DNA of 64,000 nt, from contig JAFQQE010000012.1 of the NCBI GenBank assembly GCA_017411405.1, positions 81,280 to 145,279 on the forward strand. Reading direction: 5' to 3'. This document shows, piece after piece, positions 1 through 10,569 of this stretch (within the stretch, counting starts at the first letter, position 1; the number at the start of each line of letters is the position of its first letter). Both the position numbers and the translations under genes were made by a program. The stretch is from Bacilli bacterium (GTDB lineage: Bacteria > Bacillota_I > Bacilli_A > RF39 > UBA660). Below the pieces are notes generated by a model. The model searched no databases. It saw only the letters and a list, made by a program, of their open reading frames with translations, and was not told where the DNA came from.

Positions 1-1106
1 GTGGAAGAATATACAATAATGAAGTTGATAGCAAATATATAAATACTCGTGAAACTTATATATTTAAAAAGGGAGAAACTTTATTTAATTATCATAGAGC
101 AGTATTAGATGCAAAAAAGAATAAATATTTGATACTCTGTGAAGGACAGATGGATGCTATTAGAATATATTCTAGTGGATTAAAAAATGTTGTTGCTACT
201 ATGGGAACTGCTTTAACTAGAGAACATATTAATTTAATTAGAAAATTAAATGTTAGAGTAGTTTTAAATATGGATGCTGATAAAGCTGGAATAAATGCTG
301 CTTTAATAAATGGAGATTTAATAAAAAATGCTGGTATTTCTGTTAGTGTAGTTACTTTAACTGGAGCTAAAGATCCTGATGAATATATACTTAAATATGG
401 GCTTGATGCTTATAAAGATGCAATTAGTCATGCTATATCATTATTTGATTTTAAGTTAAATTATTTAAAGAGTAATAAAAATTTAAATAATGCTAATGAT
501 TTAAGTGAATATATTAATAACGTTATTGATGAACTTAATAAAAGTAATGACGATATATTAAAAGATGTAACTATTAGTAAATTAAGTGAGGATTATAATA
601 TAGATAAGAATATATTATTATCTAAATTAGTAAATACTGAAGTAAAAAAAGATGTTACAGTTAAAAGAAAAGTAAAAAAACAAAATCAAAATATTAGAGC
701 TGTAGAAGAGATACTTTATTATATGATGAATAATGTTAAATATGCTAAAATATTTACTAAAGAGTTAAATTATATTCCTGATAAAAATTATTTTGATTTA
801 GAAAAAGATATACAAGCTTATATAATTTTAAATAATACAATTAATTTAGCTGATTTTATTAGTTATGAAATAAATAATGGTAAAGAAGAATTAATTAAGA
901 ATATTATTAATAATCATGATAGTGATATTGAAATGGATGAAAGTGAATTTACTAATTATATTAAAATAGTTAATAAATGGGTTATAGATAGTAAAATAAG
1001 TAATTTGAAAGTAGAACTTAAGAATGAAACTGATATAAATAAAAAGAAAGAGTTAATGGATTTAATTACCAAGATTAAAAGAGGGAGTGAAGAATATGGT
1101 AAATAA
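1..1106 (+). CDS. dnaG: DNA primase DnaG, 3' part (5' end outside window)
   Basis: Synthesises RNA primers for replication. The reading frame is already open at base 3, so the N-terminal zinc finger and part of the RNAP fold lie upstream of the window. The TOPRIM catalytic centre is visible: the Glu motif EGQMDAIR near base 142, then NMDADKAG (the DxD metal site) near base 269. After the TOPRIM there is a weakly conserved helical C-terminal region ending in a charged helix, where the DnaB-binding domain sits in the family. The gene overlaps rpoD by 11 bases. The dnaG-rpoD pair is the classic macromolecular synthesis operon. An apparent start at base 129 is an internal Leu codon, not a real start. 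Identification is firm. Confidence 0.95.
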   Translation, partial: GRIYNNEVDSKYINTRETYIFKKGETLFNYHRAVLDAKKNKYLILCEGQMDAIRIYSSGLKNVVATMGTALTREHINLIRKLNVRVVLNMDADKAGINAALINGDLIKNAGISVSVVTLTGAKDPDEYILKYGLDAYKDAISHAISLFDFKLNYLKSNKNLNNANDLSEYINNVIDELNKSNDDILKDVTISKLSEDYNIDKNILLSKLVNTEVKKDVTVKRKVKKQNQNIRAVEEILYYMMNNVKYAKIFTKELNYIPDKNYFDLEKDIQAYIILNNTINLADFISYEINNGKEELIKNIINNHDSDIEMDESEFTNYIKIVNKWVIDSKISNLKVELKNETDINKKKELMDLITKIKRGSEEYGK

Positions 1107-2184
1107 GATAAAAACTTTGGAAGAAAGAGAAGCAGAATTAATTAAAATAGGTAAGGAAAAAGGTTATATTACTTATGAAGTATTGGCTGATAGTTTAAAG
1201 GGACTTGATATAGATAGCGATGCTTTAGATGAATTATATAACAAATTAATTAGTAATGATATAGAAATTATTGCTAGTGAAGATGAAGCTGGTGGAGCTA
1301 AAAAAAATGAAGAAGTAGAAATTTTAAGTGATGAAGATATTACTAAAGATATTAACATTAATGATCCTGTTAGAATGTACTTAAAAGAAATAGGTAAAAT
1401 AAGCTTATTATCTGGAGAAGAAGAGATGGAATTATCTGTTCGTGTTGCTAATGGAGATGAGGAAGCAGCAGCAATGCTTGCTGAATCTAATTTACGTTTA
1501 GTTGTATCTATTGCAAAAAGATATGTTGGACGTGGATTACTATTCTTAGATTTGATTCAAGAAGGTAATATAGGTTTAATGAAAGCGGTAGAAAAATTTG
1601 ATTATGATAAAGGATATAAATTTTCTACTTATGCAACTTGGTGGATTAGACAAGCTATTACTCGTGCTTTAGCTGATCAAGCAAGAACTATTCGTGTCCC
1701 TGTTCATATGGTAGAAACAATTAATAAAATGTCTCGTATTCAAAGACAAATGACTCTAGAATTAAATCGTGAACCTAGTGAAGAAGAAATTGCTGAAAGA
1801 ATGGATATTTCTGTTGAAAAAGTAAGAGAAGTTATTAAAATAAGTCAAGATCCAGTTAGTTTAGAAACACCAATTGGAGAAGAAGATGATTCTCATTTAG
1901 GTGATTTTATTAAAGATGAAAGAAGTCTAAGCCCAGAAGAGTATGCAACAAATGAAATATTAAAAGAAGAAATTCAATCTGTTTTATCTACTTTACAACC
2001 TCGTGAACAACAAGTCTTAGAATTACGTTTTGGTCTTATAGATGGCACTTGCTATACATTAGAAGAAGTTGGTAAAAAGTTTAATGTAACTAGAGAAAGA
2101 ATACGTCAAATAGAAGCTAAAGCATTAAGAAAATTAAGACATCCATCACGTGCAAAAAAATTAAAGGATTTCATGAATGATTAA
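1096..2184 (+). CDS. rpoD: Primary sigma factor SigA/RpoD
   Basis: Housekeeping sigma-70 subunit that directs RNA polymerase to -35/-10 promoters. I start it at the ATG at 1096, because GAGGGAG lies 8 bases upstream; a GTG at 1087 is inside that ribosome site. The protein has 362 residues: an acidic N-terminal region 1.1-like part, region 1.2 ([11 protein letters not shown]), region 2 with the -10 reading helix ([13 protein letters not shown]), region 3, and region 4 ending in the helix-turn-helix [20 protein letters not shown]. It is shorter than E. coli RpoD because the non-conserved region insertion is absent, as in Firmicutes. It lies between dnaG and trmK with short overlaps, so all three are co-transcribed. 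Confidence 0.97.
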   Translation: MVNKIKTLEEREAELIKIGKEKGYITYEVLADSLKGLDIDSDALDELYNKLISNDIEIIASEDEAGGAKKNEEVEILSDEDITKDININDPVRMYLKEIGKISLLSGEEEMELSVRVANGDEEAAAMLAESNLRLVVSIAKRYVGRGLLFLDLIQEGNIGLMKAVEKFDYDKGYKFSTYATWWIRQAITRALADQARTIRVPVHMVETINKMSRIQRQMTLELNREPSEEEIAERMDISVEKVREVIKISQDPVSLETPIGEEDDSHLGDFIKDERSLSPEEYATNEILKEEIQSVLSTLQPREQQVLELRFGLIDGTCYTLEEVGKKFNVTRERIRQIEAKALRKLRHPSRAKKLKDFMND

Positions 2185-2830
2185 TATGATAAGTGATAGA
2201 TTAAAATCTTTAACTAAATATGTTGATAAAAATGATGTGGCAATTGATGTTGGATGTGATCATGCTATGCTAGATGTATATTTAGTTAAAAATAATATAA
2301 TAGATAAAATAATAGTTAGCGATATAAGTAATAGTGCTTTAGAACAAGGTATAGAAAATATAAAAAAATATAATTTAGTAGGTAAAGTAATTCCTAGAGT
2401 AGGTAATGGGTTAGAAGTTTTAAATGATAGTGATAATGTAAATACAGTAATAATATCTGGCATGGGTAGTAATACAATTTTGGAGATATTAAATAATAAA
2501 TATATATATAATATAAACAAATTAATTATTCAGTCTAATAAAGATTATTATTTATTAAGAAAGAATGTAAATAAGATGGGATATAATATAAAACATGAAG
2601 AAGTAATATCAGATAATGATAAAATATATATTAATATTGTCTTTACTAGGGGTATAAAAAAATATAATGAAGATGAATTAAAATATGGAACAAAAAACAT
2701 GATAAATAAAGAGTTATATTATAATTGTTTAATTGAAGAAAAGGAAAGAATAATAGGTTGTATTACAGATAAAGATTTAATAAGTTCTTTAAGACAAGAG
2801 ATAAGATTGTTAAAAGAAAAGTGTAAGTAA
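2177..2830 (+). CDS. trmK: tRNA (adenine-N1)-methyltransferase TrmK
   Basis: Methylates N1 of A22 in the D-loop of bacterial tRNAs using S-adenosylmethionine. The SAM-binding motif DVGCDHAML is near residue 24, followed by [13 protein letters not shown] near residue 95, both typical of the TrmK (YqfN/COG2384) family. The length of 217 aa is normal. The ATG at 2177 has AAGGA about 9 bases upstream and overlaps rpoD by 8 bases; an in-frame ATG at 2186 is the alternative. The order rpoD-trmK is conserved in many Firmicutes, which supports the name. A terminator follows. Confidence 0.9.
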   Translation: MINMISDRLKSLTKYVDKNDVAIDVGCDHAMLDVYLVKNNIIDKIIVSDISNSALEQGIENIKKYNLVGKVIPRVGNGLEVLNDSDNVNTVIISGMGSNTILEILNNKYIYNINKLIIQSNKDYYLLRKNVNKMGYNIKHEEVISDNDKIYINIVFTRGIKKYNEDELKYGTKNMINKELYYNCLIEEKERIIGCITDKDLISSLRQEIRLLKEKCK

Positions 2831-2842
2831 ATTTTAAAAAAT

Positions 2843-2876
2843 GGAATTAATGATATAGATTAATTTCTTTTTTTTA
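2843..2876 (+). terminator. Rho-independent terminator after trmK
   Basis: AATTAAT and ATTAATT flank a 7-base loop and are followed by a run of T. It ends the dnaG-rpoD-trmK operon before mutS. Confidence 0.7.
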
Positions 2877-2905
2877 TGTATAATATTTTTTAGCGAGGTA
2901 GTGCT

Positions 2906-5443
2906 ATGAAGAGAAGCGAAGTAAATTATAATGATTTATCTCCTATGATGCAACAATATATGGATATAAAAAAAGATTATGAAGATGTACTTTTATTTTT
3001 TAGACTAGGGGATTTTTATGAACTATTTTTTGAAGATGCTGAAGTAACAAGTAGAGAATTGGAATTAACTTTAACAGGTAAAAATGCTGGATTAAAAGAA
3101 CGTGTTCCTATGTGTGGCGTTCCTCATCATTCTGCTAAAGGTTATATTGAAAAATTAGTAAATAAGTCTTATAAAGTTGCCCTTGTTGAGCAATTAGAAG
3201 ATCCAAAAAATACAAAAGGTATGGTTAAAAGAGGAGTAGTACAAGTATTTAGTAAAGGGACTATAGTTGATTTAGAATATTTAGATAGTAAAAATAGCAA
3301 TTATATAGGAAGTGTAAGTGATGAAATAAATGAATATTTAATAACTTATGCAGATATATCTACTGGAGAATTATACAGTGAAGCATTAATACATGATAAA
3401 GATAAATTAATTAATGAAATTATTAATTTAAATTTAAAAGAGGTTTTAATTACAAATGATTTTGATATATCTTTACTTAATATATTAAAAAATAATTATA
3501 ATATTAATATTACTATTAGTGATAAATTATTAGAGGATAAATATAGTAATTGTTATAGAAATATAAATGATGATAGAGTAATTAAAGGAATTAAGCATTT
3601 ATTTTATTATTTGTCTGTTATAGAACTTAATGATTTAGATCATATGAATGAAGTGAAAATAGTAAAACGTGATAATTATTTAAATATGGATGTTCATACT
3701 ATTAGAAATTTAGAATTATTTGAAACTTTAAGATTAAAAGAAAGACAATATTCTCTTATTTGGCTTCTTGATAAAACTAAGACTGCTATGGGAGCAAGAA
3801 CGTTAAAAAATATGTTAATGCATCCTTTAAAAGATATAAAGTTAATTAATGAAAGATTGGATATAGTAGAAAAATTAAATAATGAATTTTTACATCGTGA
3901 AAATTTAAGAAATAATTTATATGAGGTTTATGATTTAGAAAGATTATGTGGTAAGGTTATATGTGGTTCTTTAAATGCTAGAGATTTGTTACAAATTAAG
4001 AGATCGTTAAGTGTTTTGCCTAATATAATTGATATTGTTAAAAGCCTTGGTTTTGATTATGAAATAAGTGATCATAGGGAACTCTATGAGCTTTTAGAGA
4101 AAAGTATTTATGAAGAACCTCCTATAACTATAAAAGAAGGTTATTTAATTAAAACCGGCTATAATAGTGAATTAGATGAATTAAAAGAATTACGCTGTGG
4201 TGGTAAAGAATTTATTTCGACTTTGGAACAAGCAGAGAGAGAGAAAACAGGTATTTCTAATTTAAAAGTAGGTTTTAATAAGGTGTTTGGTTATTATATA
4301 GAAGTTAGTCGTGGACAACTTGATAAAGTAAAAGATGAATATGGTTGGGAAAGAAGACAAACATTAACAAATGCAGAAAGATTTATTACTCCTACTTTAA
4401 AAGAAAAAGAGGCTTTAGTATTAAATGCTGAGGAAAGAATAATAGATTTAGAATATAATTTATTTATGGAAATTAAGAGTAAAGTTAAAGAAGCTATAGG
4501 AGAGTTAAAAAAGACTGCTTATATATTAAGTTTACTTGATGTATATGCGTCTTTATCTATAGTAAGTGAAGAATATAAATTAATTAGACCTAACTTAGTA
4601 AGTGAAAGAAATGTTTTAATTAAAGATGGTTTTCACCCAGTTGTTGAGTGTGTTTCTAAGTTTGAATATGTAAAAAACGATATTATTATGGATGAATCTA
4701 TAAACACTTTACTTATTACTGGCCCTAATATGAGTGGTAAAAGTACTTATATGAGACAATTTGCAATTACAATTATACTTGCACAAATGGGTTCATTTGT
4801 TCCTGCTAGTAGTGCAACATTACCTATTTTTGATTCTATTTTTACAAGAATAGGAGCAAGTGATGATTTAGTAGGTGGAGAATCTACTTTTATGGTAGAA
4901 ATGTTAGAAGCTAGAAATGCTATTGTTAATGCAACAGCGAACAGTTTGATATTATTTGATGAATTAGGACGTGGAACGGCAACGTTTGATGGCTTATCTA
5001 TTGCTCAATCAATTTTAGAATATGTTGATTCAAACATAAAATGTAAAACTATGTTTTCTACTCATTATCATGAACTAACAAGTTTAGAAAATAATCATTC
5101 TACTATAAAGAATGTTCATGTAGAAGCCGTGGATAATGATGGAGTAATTACTTTTTTACATAAAGTATGTGATGGGGCAGTTGATAAGAGTTATGGTATA
5201 CATGTTGCTTCTTTAGCGAAAATGCCAGATAGTGTAATTAGACGTGCTAGCGAAATTTTGAATATATATGAATCTGATAAAAGTAAAAAAGAAATAGTTG
5301 AGAGAAGTGAACAAATCAGTTTTACTTTTGAAAATAAAGAAAGTGAAGTAGAAAAAGAATTAAAAAATATTGATATTATGAAAATTACTCCGATTGATGC
5401 GATTAATATATTATATAAATTACAAGATAAATTAAAAAAATAA
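2906..5443 (+). CDS. mutS: DNA mismatch repair protein MutS
   Basis: Recognises mismatches and small loops and recruits MutL. The length of 845 aa is normal for MutS1. The mismatch-binding Phe-x-Glu is FYE at residues 37-39 in GDFYELF. The connector, lever and clamp regions follow, then the ATPase with Walker A GPNMSGKSTYMRQ near residue 605, the Walker B region ILFDELGRGTATFDG, and the helix-turn-helix at the C-terminus. It has its own TATAAT-like -10 just upstream (about 2879) and the start ATG follows GCGAGG. Its partner mutL is far away at 50.5 kb, not in one operon as in Bacillus. Confidence 0.97.
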   Translation: MKRSEVNYNDLSPMMQQYMDIKKDYEDVLLFFRLGDFYELFFEDAEVTSRELELTLTGKNAGLKERVPMCGVPHHSAKGYIEKLVNKSYKVALVEQLEDPKNTKGMVKRGVVQVFSKGTIVDLEYLDSKNSNYIGSVSDEINEYLITYADISTGELYSEALIHDKDKLINEIINLNLKEVLITNDFDISLLNILKNNYNINITISDKLLEDKYSNCYRNINDDRVIKGIKHLFYYLSVIELNDLDHMNEVKIVKRDNYLNMDVHTIRNLELFETLRLKERQYSLIWLLDKTKTAMGARTLKNMLMHPLKDIKLINERLDIVEKLNNEFLHRENLRNNLYEVYDLERLCGKVICGSLNARDLLQIKRSLSVLPNIIDIVKSLGFDYEISDHRELYELLEKSIYEEPPITIKEGYLIKTGYNSELDELKELRCGGKEFISTLEQAEREKTGISNLKVGFNKVFGYYIEVSRGQLDKVKDEYGWERRQTLTNAERFITPTLKEKEALVLNAEERIIDLEYNLFMEIKSKVKEAIGELKKTAYILSLLDVYASLSIVSEEYKLIRPNLVSERNVLIKDGFHPVVECVSKFEYVKNDIIMDESINTLLITGPNMSGKSTYMRQFAITIILAQMGSFVPASSATLPIFDSIFTRIGASDDLVGGESTFMVEMLEARNAIVNATANSLILFDELGRGTATFDGLSIAQSILEYVDSNIKCKTMFSTHYHELTSLENNHSTIKNVHVEAVDNDGVITFLHKVCDGAVDKSYGIHVASLAKMPDSVIRRASEILNIYESDKSKKEIVERSEQISFTFENKESEVEKELKNIDIMKITPIDAINILYKLQDKLKK

Positions 5444-5467
5444 TAGGTATATAAAATCTATTATTTT
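5436..5467. terminator. Bidirectional terminator between mutS and the minus-strand gene
   Basis: An AATAATAG / CTATTATT hairpin has A-rich sequence on the left and T-rich sequence on the right. It can terminate mutS on the + strand and the convergent gene on the - strand. Confidence 0.6.
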
Positions 5468-5469
5468 TA

Positions 5470-5898
5470 TTATATATATTTTTTTAATTTACATTCTAAT
5501 CTTTCGTGTTTATGAAGAATTATATAATCAAATAATGAATTATACTTGTTGTAAAAATAATCACAGTAATTATAACCATTATAAAAATTCTTTTTTAATA
5601 ACTCACTAATATTGTTATTTTTTTCACTATTAATATTTTTTATAAAAATATTAAAACTATCTAAATAATTATCACTAGTTCCTAGTATTTTATAATATTT
5701 AATATTAGTTAATTCTAAAATTCTTTTTTCTAATTCTTTTAATATTTCATTTTCATTAAAAACAAAAACGGAATTATCCTTTTTTTTAGAGAAATATCCT
5801 AAAAGGATAGAATATATTTCTAAACTATATTTGTTAATTTCTTCTTTGTTGTTTGATAATTCTATTAATTTAGTTATATATTTAATAGTTTTTAGCAT
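5470..5898 (-). CDS. Hypothetical protein, 142 aa
   Basis: Function not recognised. It is a Lys/Asn/Ile-rich, mostly helical soluble protein with no signal peptide or membrane segment. The C-terminal half is rich in Tyr and Phe (NYCDYFYNKYNSLFDYI) and ends with Cys-containing basic residues. The ATG is preceded by a good AGGAAGGA ribosome site, which supports a real gene. It lies between mutS (convergent) and the pilB-like gene (upstream, same strand), separated from the latter by a terminator. Nothing in its context fixes a role. Confidence 0.6.
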   Translation of the reverse strand: MLKTIKYITKLIELSNNKEEINKYSLEIYSILLGYFSKKKDNSVFVFNENEILKELEKRILELTNIKYYKILGTSDNYLDSFNIFIKNINSEKNNNISELLKKNFYNGYNYCDYFYNKYNSLFDYIILHKHERLECKLKKYI

Positions 5899-5950
5899 AA
5901 AAATCCTTCCTTTTTTTATCTATTATAGTTGATGGATAAATTAAAGTAAA

Positions 5951-5973
5951 TAAAAAACTCCTTTATGGAGTTT
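5951..5973 (-). terminator. Terminator of the pilB-like gene
   Basis: Read on the minus strand: AAACTCC, a loop, GGAGTTT, then a T run. The hairpin overlaps the stop codon region of the ATPase gene. Confidence 0.75.
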
Positions 5974-7384
5974 AGTTGTTTAAAAAATCTAAATCAAATA
6001 CTTCATAGTCCGAATCATTTTTTTCAACTATTTTTTTTATATTTTCATTGTCGATTAATATATTTTTATTTTTTTCAGCTATTTCTAATGATTCTGTCAA
6101 ACCTTTACTTGTTAAGTCTGAATCATCAATATCGATCGCTTTAACTAATTCTTCAAAAGTTGTATCGCCATTTATTACTTTAGTAAGTCCATCTTGTAAC
6201 ATATTAATTGTTCCAGAGCTATAAACTAAATCTCTTAATTCTTCTTTTTTTATGTTATTTGTAATAGCATCTCTAATATCTTGATTAATTTCAAGTACTT
6301 CGTGTATTGCTATACGACCTTTGTATCCATCATGACATTTATCGCAACTTTTTGTTTCATAAATTTCGTTAATATCCAAATTCAAACTATTTTTAAATAC
6401 TTTCTTTTCGTATGGAGTAGTTGGTCTTGTTCCTCTACAATATGGGCATAATTTTTTACATAATTTTTGACTTACTATACCAGTTAATGCAGTTCCTAAT
6501 AAATATCTTTCAATATTCATATCTAGTAAACGTTCTATTGTATTTAATGCTGTGTTTGTATGTATTGTTGATAAAACTAAATGTCCTGTAATTGATGCAC
6601 GAACAGCTATTTTGGCTGTTTCATCGTCTCTTATTTCTCCGATCATTATTATATCTGGGTCTTGACGTAATATACTTCTTAAGCAAGCAGCAAAAGTGAG
6701 ACCTATATCACTAATTACTTGTACTTGATTAATTCCAGGAATATTCATTTCTATTGGATCTTCTACTGTTATTATATTTCTATCTATTGTATTTAATCTT
6801 TGCAAAACTGAATATACTGTTGTTGATTTACCACTACCTGTTGCTCCTGTTACTAAAATTATTCCATTTGGTTGTTCGCTCATTTTTATTATTTTTTTTA
6901 AATTTGTATCGTTAAATCCTAAAGTTTCTAATCCTTGTGTACTCATTGAATAATCTAAGATACGTACTACTATGTTTTCTCCCATATTAGTAGGCAATGA
7001 ACTCACACGTAAATCTACGTCTTTATCTAATATTTTTTGTTTAATAGCACCATCTTGAGGTATTCTACTTTCTGTTATATTCATACCAGCTAGTATTTTC
7101 ATTCTAGTTATCATATTTTTTTTGACGTAACCAGGTACGTTTGCATAATTTCTAAGTTCTCCATCAATACGTATTCTAATTATTATTCCATCTTCAGTTG
7201 GATTAAAATGTATATCAGACGCTTTATTATTTATTGAGTCAACTATTATATTATTAACTATATCAGTAATTGCTACATTTTCATAATCATAAGTTTTCAT
7301 AAAGTTAGTTGGAGTTGTATTAGAAATTGTTTCTTTATTTAGTATTGGATTTATTATATCGTCGTATAAAATATCTTCATTCAT
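5972..7384 (-). CDS. PilB/GspE-family type IV pilus or pseudopilus assembly ATPase
   Basis: Hexameric AAA-like ATPase that drives pilin polymerisation at the inner face of the membrane. Walker A is GATGSGKST at residues 180-188, followed by the Asp box, a Walker B region (DPDIIMIGEIRD) and the His box (ATxTGHLVLSTIHTNTA-like). A tetracysteine zinc site is present as CPYC and CDKC. At 470 aa it lacks most of the N-terminal MshE-type domain of long PilB, so it is closer in size to ComGA or short GspE. No pilC, pilD or pilM genes are adjacent. A protein with a type IV pilin N-terminus occurs at 32.8 kb. Which machine it serves (competence pseudopilus, T4P) cannot be told from here. Confidence 0.88.
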   Translation of the reverse strand: MNEDILYDDIINPILNKETISNTTPTNFMKTYDYENVAITDIVNNIIVDSINNKASDIHFNPTEDGIIIRIRIDGELRNYANVPGYVKKNMITRMKILAGMNITESRIPQDGAIKQKILDKDVDLRVSSLPTNMGENIVVRILDYSMSTQGLETLGFNDTNLKKIIKMSEQPNGIILVTGATGSGKSTTVYSVLQRLNTIDRNIITVEDPIEMNIPGINQVQVISDIGLTFAACLRSILRQDPDIIMIGEIRDDETAKIAVRASITGHLVLSTIHTNTALNTIERLLDMNIERYLLGTALTGIVSQKLCKKLCPYCRGTRPTTPYEKKVFKNSLNLDINEIYETKSCDKCHDGYKGRIAIHEVLEINQDIRDAITNNIKKEELRDLVYSSGTINMLQDGLTKVINGDTTFEELVKAIDIDDSDLTSKGLTESLEIAEKNKNILIDNENIKKIVEKNDSDYEVFDLDFLNN

Positions 7385-7590
7385 AATACCACTCCTTATT
7401 CTATAAAATATTATAATATAAAATTATATAAAACACAATATCAAGTATAAAAAAGTTTTACTTTTTTTCTTATTTAGTTTATTATTAAATTAAGTATAAT
7501 ATGGAGTAGTGGTACTCATGAATTTGTTGAAAACTAAAGTATATAAGACTTTATACAATACCGAAAATAATAATATTGTTGTATAAAGTA
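7385..7590. other. Divergent intergenic region upstream of the T-box
   Basis: Contains the pilB-like upstream region (minus-strand TTGTGT then TATAAT, 17 apart) and, on the + strand, a possible TATAAT at 7495-7500. A 22-codon open frame with an upstream GGAG runs 7518-7586. An 11-bp inverted repeat, ACTTTATACAA (7548-7558) with TTGTATAAAGT (7579-7589), abuts the -35 of the valS promoter. It could be an operator or a weak hairpin. Confidence 0.4.
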
Positions 7591-7619
7591 TTGAAATTTA
7601 AAATAAATTAATATATAAT
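7591..7619 (+). promoter_or_regulatory. Promoter of valS
   Basis: TTGAAA at 7591-7596 and TATAAT at 7614-7619 with a 17-base spacer. Transcription would begin near 7626, just before the T-box leader. Confidence 0.8.
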
Positions 7620-7625
7620 ATGTAA

Positions 7626-7847
7626 GAAATGCAGAGAAGTTGAGGAAGTATATTAAATTATTTTTTAAAGAGAGTTAGTGGCTGGTGTGAACTAATAAAA
7701 ATATTTAGTAGAAAGTAGCAATGGAGCTGAATGTCTGAGTTTAGTAAGATATTACGTTTAACGCGTTAAGTTAAGAGGTGTATTAAATACATAAATTAAG
7801 GTGGTACCACGAAAATTCTCGTCCTTTGGATTGGGAATTTTTTATTT
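7626..7847 (+). promoter_or_regulatory. T-box leader (valine) with terminator
   Basis: tRNA-sensing leader that lets valS be transcribed when uncharged tRNA-Val accumulates. The conserved T-box GGTGGTACCACG is at 7800-7811. Stem I features are present: AGAGAGTTAGTGG, GCTGGTGTGAAC, and then GAATGTCTGAG, in which GTC at 7733-7735 is the likely valine specifier codon. The terminator is AAATTCTC paired with GGGAATTT and a T run at about 7815-7845. The specifier assignment fits valS directly downstream. Confidence 0.9.
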
Positions 7848-7864
7848 TAGAAAGGAAAAATATT

Positions 7865-10405
7865 ATGTTAGAAACAAAATATAATCATAAGTCAGTAGAA
7901 ATTGGTAAGTATGAAAATTGGAAAAGTAAAGGATACTTTGAGCCAACAAATAATGGTAAAGGTAAATTTTCTATAGTTATTCCACCTCCTAATGTTACAG
8001 GTAAATTACATTTAGGACATGCTTGGGATACAACTTTACAAGATATAATTGTAAGATTTAAAAGAATGCAAGGGTTTGATACTTTATGGTTGCCTGGAAT
8101 GGACCATGCTGCTATAGCAACTGAAGCTAAAGTAGTAGCAAAATTAAAAAGTAATGGTATAAATAAATATGAATTAGGTCGTGAAGGTTTTTTAAAGGAA
8201 GCATGGAAGTGGAAAGAAGAATATGCTGAAAATATTAGAAATCAATGGGGAAAATTAGGTTTATCTTTGGCTTATTCAAAAGAACGTTTTACTTTAGATG
8301 AAGGATTAAATAAAGCAGTTACTAAAGTATTTGTTGATTTGTATAATGAAGGATTAATTTATAGAGGGGAAAGAATAATAAATTGGGATCCAGAGGCTAA
8401 AACTGCTTTATCTAATGAAGAAGTTTTATATGAAGAAGTTGAAGGTGCATTTTATCATTTAAAATATTATTTAGAGGGTAGTGATAAATATTTAAGAGTT
8501 GCTACAACAAGACCTGAAACTTTATTTGGCGATACAGCAGTTGCTGTAAATCCTAATGATGAAAGATATAAAGAATATATTGGGCAAAATGTTATACTAC
8601 CTATTTTAAATAAACCAATACCTATTGTTGCTGATGAACATGCTGATCCTGAATTTGGTACTGGTGTTGTTAAAATTACTCCAGCGCATGATCCTAACGA
8701 TTTTGAAGTTGGAAATCGTCATAATTTAGAAAGAATAAAAGTTTTAAATCCTGACGGAACAATGAATGATAATGCTGGTATTTATTCTGGTTTAGATAGA
8801 TTTGAATGCAGAAAAAGATTGATAGAAGATTTAACCAATGAAAATTTATTAATTGAAATTGAACCAATCACGCATTCTGTTGGACATAGTGAAAGAACTA
8901 GTGTAATGGTAGAACCATATTTATCTAAACAATGGTTTGTTAAAATGGAAGAACTAGCTAAGCGTGTTTTAGAAATACAAAAAAACGAAGATGAAAAAGT
9001 GAATTTTGTTCCTGAAAGATTTGAGAAAATATTAAATCATTGGATGGAAGATTGCCATGATTGGTGTATATCACGTCAATTATGGTGGGGACATAGAATT
9101 CCTGCATGGTATAAAGGAGATAGTATTTATGTAGGTGAAGTTGCTCCTGTAGGTGATGGTTGGGTTCAAGATGAGGATGTTTTAGATACGTGGTTTTCTA
9201 GTGCTTTATGGCCTTTTTCAACTTTTGGTTGGCCGGATAAAACTGAAGATTTAGAAAAGTTTTTTCCTACTGATGTGTTAGTTACTGGATATGATATTAT
9301 TTTCTTCTGGGTAGCAAGAATGGTTTTCCAAGGATTACATTTTATGAATCAAAGACCTTTTAAAGATTGTTTAGTACATGGTTTGATTCGTGATAAAATA
9401 GGTAGAAAAATGTCTAAGAGTTTAGGTAATGGAGTAGATCCTATGGATGTTATTGAAGAATATGGATGTGATGCATTGCGTTTCTTCTTATGTAGTAATA
9501 GTGCTCCTGGACAAGATTTAAGATATGATGAAGAAAAAGTTAAGGGTGAATGGAATTTCATAAATAAATTATGGAATGCATCTCGATATGTTTTAATGAA
9601 TGTAGAAGATTTTGATATGAAAAATTATAATTTAGATAATTTAGAAATTCAAGACAAATATATTTTAAACAAAATGAATAATACTATAAAACATGTTACA
9701 AAACATATGGAAAAATATGATTTTAATATAGTTGGAAGTACATTATATGATTTTATATGGACTGATTTCTGTGATAATTATATTGAAATGAGTAAATTTA
9801 AACAAGATGATACTACTAAATCTGTTCTTATTACAGTATTAATGAATATAATAAAAATGTTACATCCATTTATGCCTTTCGTAACTGAGGAAATATATTT
9901 AATGATGCCTAATAAAGATGCTGAATCTATTATGATTAGTTCTTATCCTGAATTTAATAATAAGTTTAAATTTGATAAAGAAGAAAAAGAAATTATTAAT
10001 ATGTTGGAGTATGTAACTTTATTTAGAAATAAATTACATGATATAAATTGTGGTAAAGAATTTGAAATTATTACAAATAATGAAAATGGGTTATTATTTA
10101 ATTTATTAAAATTAAAAGATAAAAAAGTAATGAATTCTAAATATAATGATTCCGTAAAAGTAAATTTATATGATTATGATATTTCTATTTATTTTGATAA
10201 TAGTAGTAATTTAGAAAATGAAATAAATGAATTAAATAAAGAAAAAGATAATCTTATAAAGAGTATTGAAAGACGTGAAAAATTGCTTTCTAATGAAAAC
10301 TATGTTAATAAAGCACCTGTATTTGTTGTAGAAAAAGATAGAGAATTATTAAAACAAGAAAAAGATAGATTAGAATTTATTAATAGAGAATTAAATAACT
10401 TATAG
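7865..10405 (+). CDS. valS: Valyl-tRNA synthetase
   Basis: Class I synthetase that charges tRNA-Val and edits threonine. I start at the ATG at 7865, 8 bases after GAAAGGA. An upstream in-frame frame extension overlaps the T-box terminator and is not credible. The HIGH motif is in [16 protein letters not shown] near residue 50, and KMSKS is in [10 protein letters not shown] near residue 515. The CP1 editing domain lies between them ([15 protein letters not shown]). The last about 65 residues form the Val-specific coiled-coil arm. The length of 846 aa is normal. It is regulated by the valine T-box. Confidence 0.97.
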   Translation: MLETKYNHKSVEIGKYENWKSKGYFEPTNNGKGKFSIVIPPPNVTGKLHLGHAWDTTLQDIIVRFKRMQGFDTLWLPGMDHAAIATEAKVVAKLKSNGINKYELGREGFLKEAWKWKEEYAENIRNQWGKLGLSLAYSKERFTLDEGLNKAVTKVFVDLYNEGLIYRGERIINWDPEAKTALSNEEVLYEEVEGAFYHLKYYLEGSDKYLRVATTRPETLFGDTAVAVNPNDERYKEYIGQNVILPILNKPIPIVADEHADPEFGTGVVKITPAHDPNDFEVGNRHNLERIKVLNPDGTMNDNAGIYSGLDRFECRKRLIEDLTNENLLIEIEPITHSVGHSERTSVMVEPYLSKQWFVKMEELAKRVLEIQKNEDEKVNFVPERFEKILNHWMEDCHDWCISRQLWWGHRIPAWYKGDSIYVGEVAPVGDGWVQDEDVLDTWFSSALWPFSTFGWPDKTEDLEKFFPTDVLVTGYDIIFFWVARMVFQGLHFMNQRPFKDCLVHGLIRDKIGRKMSKSLGNGVDPMDVIEEYGCDALRFFLCSNSAPGQDLRYDEEKVKGEWNFINKLWNASRYVLMNVEDFDMKNYNLDNLEIQDKYILNKMNNTIKHVTKHMEKYDFNIVGSTLYDFIWTDFCDNYIEMSKFKQDDTTKSVLITVLMNIIKMLHPFMPFVTEEIYLMMPNKDAESIMISSYPEFNNKFKFDKEEKEIINMLEYVTLFRNKLHDINCGKEFEIITNNENGLLFNLLKLKDKKVMNSKYNDSVKVNLYDYDISIYFDNSSNLENEINELNKEKDNLIKSIERREKLLSNENYVNKAPVFVVEKDRELLKQEKDRLEFINRELNNL

Positions 10406-10447
10406 AAATATTTTATATGATGATTTTTATATAAAAAGTTTTAAAAT

Positions 10448-10474
10448 ACTAATTATAAATTATTAGTGTTTTTT
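10448..10474 (+). terminator. Terminator of valS
   Basis: ACTAAT and ATTAGT flank an AT-rich loop and a T run follows directly. Confidence 0.6.
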
Positions 10475-10477
10475 TTC

Positions 10478-10506
10478 TTGAAATAATAAAAATTATTTTA
10501 TATAAT
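10478..10506 (+). promoter_or_regulatory. Promoter of the zinc-ribbon membrane protein gene
   Basis: TTGAAA (10478-10483) and TATAAT (10501-10506) with a 17-base spacer. A 10-codon frame with a GAGGAG ribosome site (10524-10556) lies between promoter and gene and may be a leader peptide. That last point is weak. Confidence 0.7.
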
Positions 10507-10569
10507 CAATAATAGAGAGGAGTATGGAAATTATTATTTATTTTAATAATTTATAAAAAAGGTGATAAT

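Noticed and set aside
7826-7864. N-terminal extension of ValS
   Set aside because: It would be translated from the T-box terminator and lacks a ribosome site; the ATG at 7865 gives a normal ValS.
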